DNA of 64,000 nt, taken from Oceanisphaera sp. IT1-181. Its GTDB lineage: Bacteria > Pseudomonadota > Gammaproteobacteria > Enterobacterales > Aeromonadaceae. The stretch is from NCBI RefSeq assembly GCF_033807535.1, contig NZ_CP136856.1, forward strand, positions 2,599,001 through 2,663,000. The letters are read 5' to 3'. A program made the position numbers and the translations under genes. A model generated the notes under the pieces. The model saw nothing but the letters and a program-made list of their open reading frames with translations, was not told where the DNA came from and searched no databases. This document shows positions 62,057 to 64,000 of this stretch, one piece after another (position 1 is the first letter of the stretch; each line of letters starts with the position of its first letter).

Positions 62057-62197
62057 AACGGCCAGTTCCCTGTGATTGGTACTTATTGTAGGTAATAAGT
62101 ATTGGTATAAGTGCGCCCAGAGTGGAGGCAAGTATACAGAAGAATAGCGCCCAGCGCCTAGCACCAAGCACCGAGCTAAAAAACGAACCCGCACTTT

Positions 62198-63154
62198 TTA
62201 CAGGTTGGATGTTGAGCTGGGCGCCGGGCGCTTGGTGCTCGGCGCTGAGTCATACGTAATTAAATGATTCATAAAGCGGGCGAATAGCGCGGCTTGGCTA
62301 TCTATGGCTAGCTTGGCGTACAGATGCTTGCGATGATTTTTCACCGTGCCCTCGCCGATATCTAATTGTTGTGCGATGGCGGCGTTATCTTGGCCCTGTA
62401 CCAATAACATCGCCACCTGTTGCTCCCGGGGTGTTAAGCGTGATTGACCAAAGCTGATTAAGGCTTGCTCGACGCGTACCCGCATCGATGCCGTGGTATT
62501 AGAAACCATTGCAGTAGAAACCATTGTAGTAGAAACCACTGTATTAGAATCTGTGGTATTAAGGCGGGCTAATGTCGACGGCACAGTCACATCAACAATC
62601 GACCTTTGCGCCGGGCTTTGAGCCAAGGTTTCTGCGCCCTTGGGCCAGTGCTGACGACACAAGGCACTGAGAATAGGCAGGAGCTGGCGTAGCTCCTGCT
62701 GTTCAGCGCCGCTAAAAGGAGTGGCGGTTAAGCGGCCTAAAAACAGCGTTAGCCATTGCTGTTCGTTGAGTGCCAATACGATACCGAGCTCTTGCTGCCA
62801 ACCCGTTGCCTGATAAAAATCAGCCATATAATCGGGGTCATTCACGCCCTGTTGCTGCATAACGGCACTCAGCGAATAGACACCGTCGTTCAAGCCATGG
62901 CGCAGTGCGCGATAGAAAGGGTCTTGGGCATAAATGCCATTTAAATACTCACTAAATAGCAGCTCCCGCTTGTCGGCCAAATTATCATACAAATACACCG
63001 CCGAGCCCGCTGCTTGATAGCTCAATATCAAGCAGCAATCGCTATCGACATAAGAGTTCACCAGCTTAGCCAAGCGCCGGGCAAAGGCAACCGTGCCTAT
63101 AGCCTCGATAGCCTCAGCCAACGCCTGCTGCTTATTTTCATTGCTTATCGACAT
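62198..63154 (-). CDS. LuxR-family transcriptional regulator
   Basis: DNA-binding regulator with an uncharacterised N-terminal domain (~1-175, no obvious acyl-homoserine-lactone site) and a C-terminal GerE-type helix-turn-helix (~238-300): LTPREQQVAMLLVQGQDNAAIAQQLDIGEGTVKNHRKHLYAKL, read here in parts (LTPREQQVAM, GTVKNHRKHLYAKL). The two are joined by a Thr/Ser/Val-rich linker encoded by 15-base tandem units (62496-62562). It lies 141 bases upstream of ydiJ on the same strand and may regulate it; this is inference. Related regulators sit beside metabolic dehydrogenases in many gammaproteobacteria. Confidence 0.88.
   Translation of the reverse strand: MSISNENKQQALAEAIEAIGTVAFARRLAKLVNSYVDSDCCLILSYQAAGSAVYLYDNLADKRELLFSEYLNGIYAQDPFYRALRHGLNDGVYSLSAVMQQQGVNDPDYMADFYQATGWQQELGIVLALNEQQWLTLFLGRLTATPFSGAEQQELRQLLPILSALCRQHWPKGAETLAQSPAQRSIVDVTVPSTLARLNTTDSNTVVSTTMVSTAMVSNTTASMRVRVEQALISFGQSRLTPREQQVAMLLVQGQDNAAIAQQLDIGEGTVKNHRKHLYAKLAIDSQAALFARFMNHLITYDSAPSTKRPAPSSTSNL
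62496..62562 (-). repeat. 15-base tandem repeat inside the LuxR-type gene
   Basis: Successive units GTATTAGAAACCATT, GCAGTAGAAACCATT, GTAGTAGAAACCACT and GTATTAGAATCTGTG encode the linker between sensor and DNA-binding domains. The unit length is a multiple of three, so gain or loss of units keeps the frame. Confidence 0.85.
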
Positions 63155-63511
63155 AAGAGACCTTAAGTAATAGCGCCCAGCTAAACATCAAACCTGAGCC
63201 ATCTTTGCAACGAAAGCCGCGAAACCCACTAAAAGATCAACATAACATCAAATATATTTGGGTAAGACCTACTAATAAGCACTGGGTTGGCTCTTCCCCA
63301 TAAAATCTCTTTTAGATTTGCTCCCTATTTTTTCGCGGCTTTAGTGGGTTTCGTTGCGAAGATGCCTTTGGCTCTTGAGCTTCATTCATCACTAACAATT
63401 CAACACTTATTTTCTTGCTCGCATTATACCGAAAACTATCCCTAAAGGGACATAGGCAGACAGGGGTGACTTAAGTGAGCATAAGACTTTAAATTATTCG
63501 AAGAGTTGATG
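63155..63511. other. Intergenic region between the LuxR-type gene and tyrS
   Basis: Most of this divergent gap is the hairpin element at 63201-63364. The remaining ~145 bases before tyrS include CATTATACCGAAAACTATCC, with no confident promoter pair. Confidence 0.45.
63201..63364. repeat. TTTGC(C/A)ACG hairpin-family element upstream of tyrS
   Basis: The left arm is ATCTTTGCAACGAAAGCCGC followed by GAAACCCACTAAA; the right arm is CGCGGCTTTAGTGGGTTTCG followed by TTGCGAAGAT. The centre TTGGGTAAGACCTACTAATA is shared with other copies. The outer bases differ from other copies in a compensated way (GCAACG with CGTTGC), so the arms have co-varied. Confidence 0.7.
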
Positions 63512-64000
63512 ATGACAGACTTCACTACGCCTAACTTAACCACGCCCAACCCCTTATTAACGGAGCTGACCGAGCGCGGCTTGATAGCGCAACTCTCTAA
63601 CGCTGACGCACTGCATCAACATCTTAATCAAGCATCCCGAGTCTTGTATTGTGGCTTTGACCCTACAGCGGGCAGTTTGCATATCGGCCACTTAGTGCCG
63701 CTGCTTATGTTGCGCCGCTTTAAAGAAGCGGGCCATAAAGTGATAGCGCTGGTGGGCGGTGCCACCGGCATGATAGGCGACCCCAGTTTTAAGGCCAGTG
63801 AGCGCAGCCTTAACGACACGGCTCAAGTACAAAACTGGGTAAGTGAGCTGCAGAACCAAATTGCGCCCTTGCTGGGGGTAAACACAGAGAGTATTAATAC
63901 AGCTTTCGGCGAACAGGATGCAGTTCAGCTGCTCGATAATGCGGACTGGATGAATAAGCTCGACTTATTTAGCTTCTTGCGCGATATCGGTAAGCACTTT
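63512..64000 (+). CDS. tyrS: Tyrosyl-tRNA synthetase (partial, C-terminus beyond the window)
   Basis: Class I aminoacyl-tRNA synthetase that charges tRNA-Tyr. The start ATG 63512 has AGAG six bases upstream; an ATG immediately before is possible. The visible 163 residues include GFDPTAGSLHIGHLVPLLMLRRF with the HIGH-type motif, ALVGGATGMIGDPSFK, and LDLFSFLRDIGKHF at the edge. The KMSKS motif and S4 domain lie outside. The N-terminus carries a short Thr/Pro-rich extension (TTPNLTTPNP) before the usual start of the catalytic domain. Confidence 0.95.
   Translation, partial: MTDFTTPNLTTPNPLLTELTERGLIAQLSNADALHQHLNQASRVLYCGFDPTAGSLHIGHLVPLLMLRRFKEAGHKVIALVGGATGMIGDPSFKASERSLNDTAQVQNWVSELQNQIAPLLGVNTESINTAFGEQDAVQLLDNADWMNKLDLFSFLRDIGKHF

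Noticed and set aside
62057..62194. N-terminal extension of ydiJ by 46 residues
   Set aside because: The shorter form gives 1018 residues as in E. coli and has an AGGGAA ribosome site.
1..64000. Search by eye for tRNA and rRNA genes
   Set aside because: No GTTCRA-type T-arm with matching acceptor stem and no rRNA landmark was recognised. A scan with a tRNA covariance model would be decisive.

Overview
The window looks like a chromosomal segment of a marine-type gammaproteobacterium. The gene content fits the Aeromonadales, near Oceanisphaera, Oceanimonas or Zobellella; this is inferred from family resemblance, not from a search. It carries the enterobacterial-type order thrC-thrB-thrA-thrL-lasT followed at a distance by arcA, a fused aspartokinase/homoserine dehydrogenase, the rluE-nudJ and mnmA-hflD-purB blocks that are contiguous in E. 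coli, and single copies of ung, tesB, roxA, pdxH, emrD, suhB, deaD, ydiJ and tyrS. No rRNA, tRNA or CRISPR array was seen.

Region 1 (1-18.8 kb) is a surface-polysaccharide locus read on the minus strand. From upstream to downstream it holds an intact Wzb phosphatase, galE, a PglL/Wzy-type membrane protein, wza, a dead wzb, wzc, a WbpO/TviB dehydrogenase, a WbpP epimerase, a wrecked rfbD, rfbA, a nonsense-bearing rfbC, fdtA, an ankyrin-tailed sugar N-formyltransferase, a FdtB-type aminotransferase, two gene remnants and an ABC exporter cut by the left edge. The live enzymes predict UDP-GalNAcA and an N-formylated dTDP-3-amino-3,6-dideoxyhexose. L-rhamnose synthesis (rfbC, rfbD) has decayed, and no rfbB lies in the window. 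Two matching leaders, each with an RfaH-type ops element (GGCGGTAGCGTG), precede wza and the wbpO operon.

Region 2 (18.8-30.4 kb) has ung and tesB, an IS1111-group element inserted in a REP-like hairpin, two GC-rich genes (FemAB-like acetyltransferase, DUF938 methyltransferase) set among REP-pair arrays, and the threonine operon with its leader peptide, attenuator and promoter.

Region 3 (30.4-49.5 kb) is mostly housekeeping: lasT, an RraA-like protein, arcA, rluE, nudJ, mgtE, a RavA-like/ViaA-like ATPase and VWA pair, an NfeD protease with a slipin, a truncated haemoglobin, mnmA, hflD, purB and roxA. Repeats fill the gaps.

Region 4 (49.5-64 kb) has a GNAT enzyme, pdxH, a ferredoxin, emrD, suhB, an IS110-group element, deaD, a GlsB-type membrane protein, ydiJ, a LuxR-type regulator and the start of tyrS.

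The most striking signals are mobile and repetitive. The IS110 element at 54.35-55.53 kb has a leader that folds like a bridge-RNA target-binding loop, and both internal-loop guides match the bases flanking the insertion. A second IS110-superfamily element splits a perfect REP hairpin. A MITE-like family of about 276-305 bp with CCTGATTAC ends and 8-bp target duplications occurs four times. A second hairpin family (ends TTTGCCACGGAA...) and a REP-pair family occupy most other intergenic gaps.
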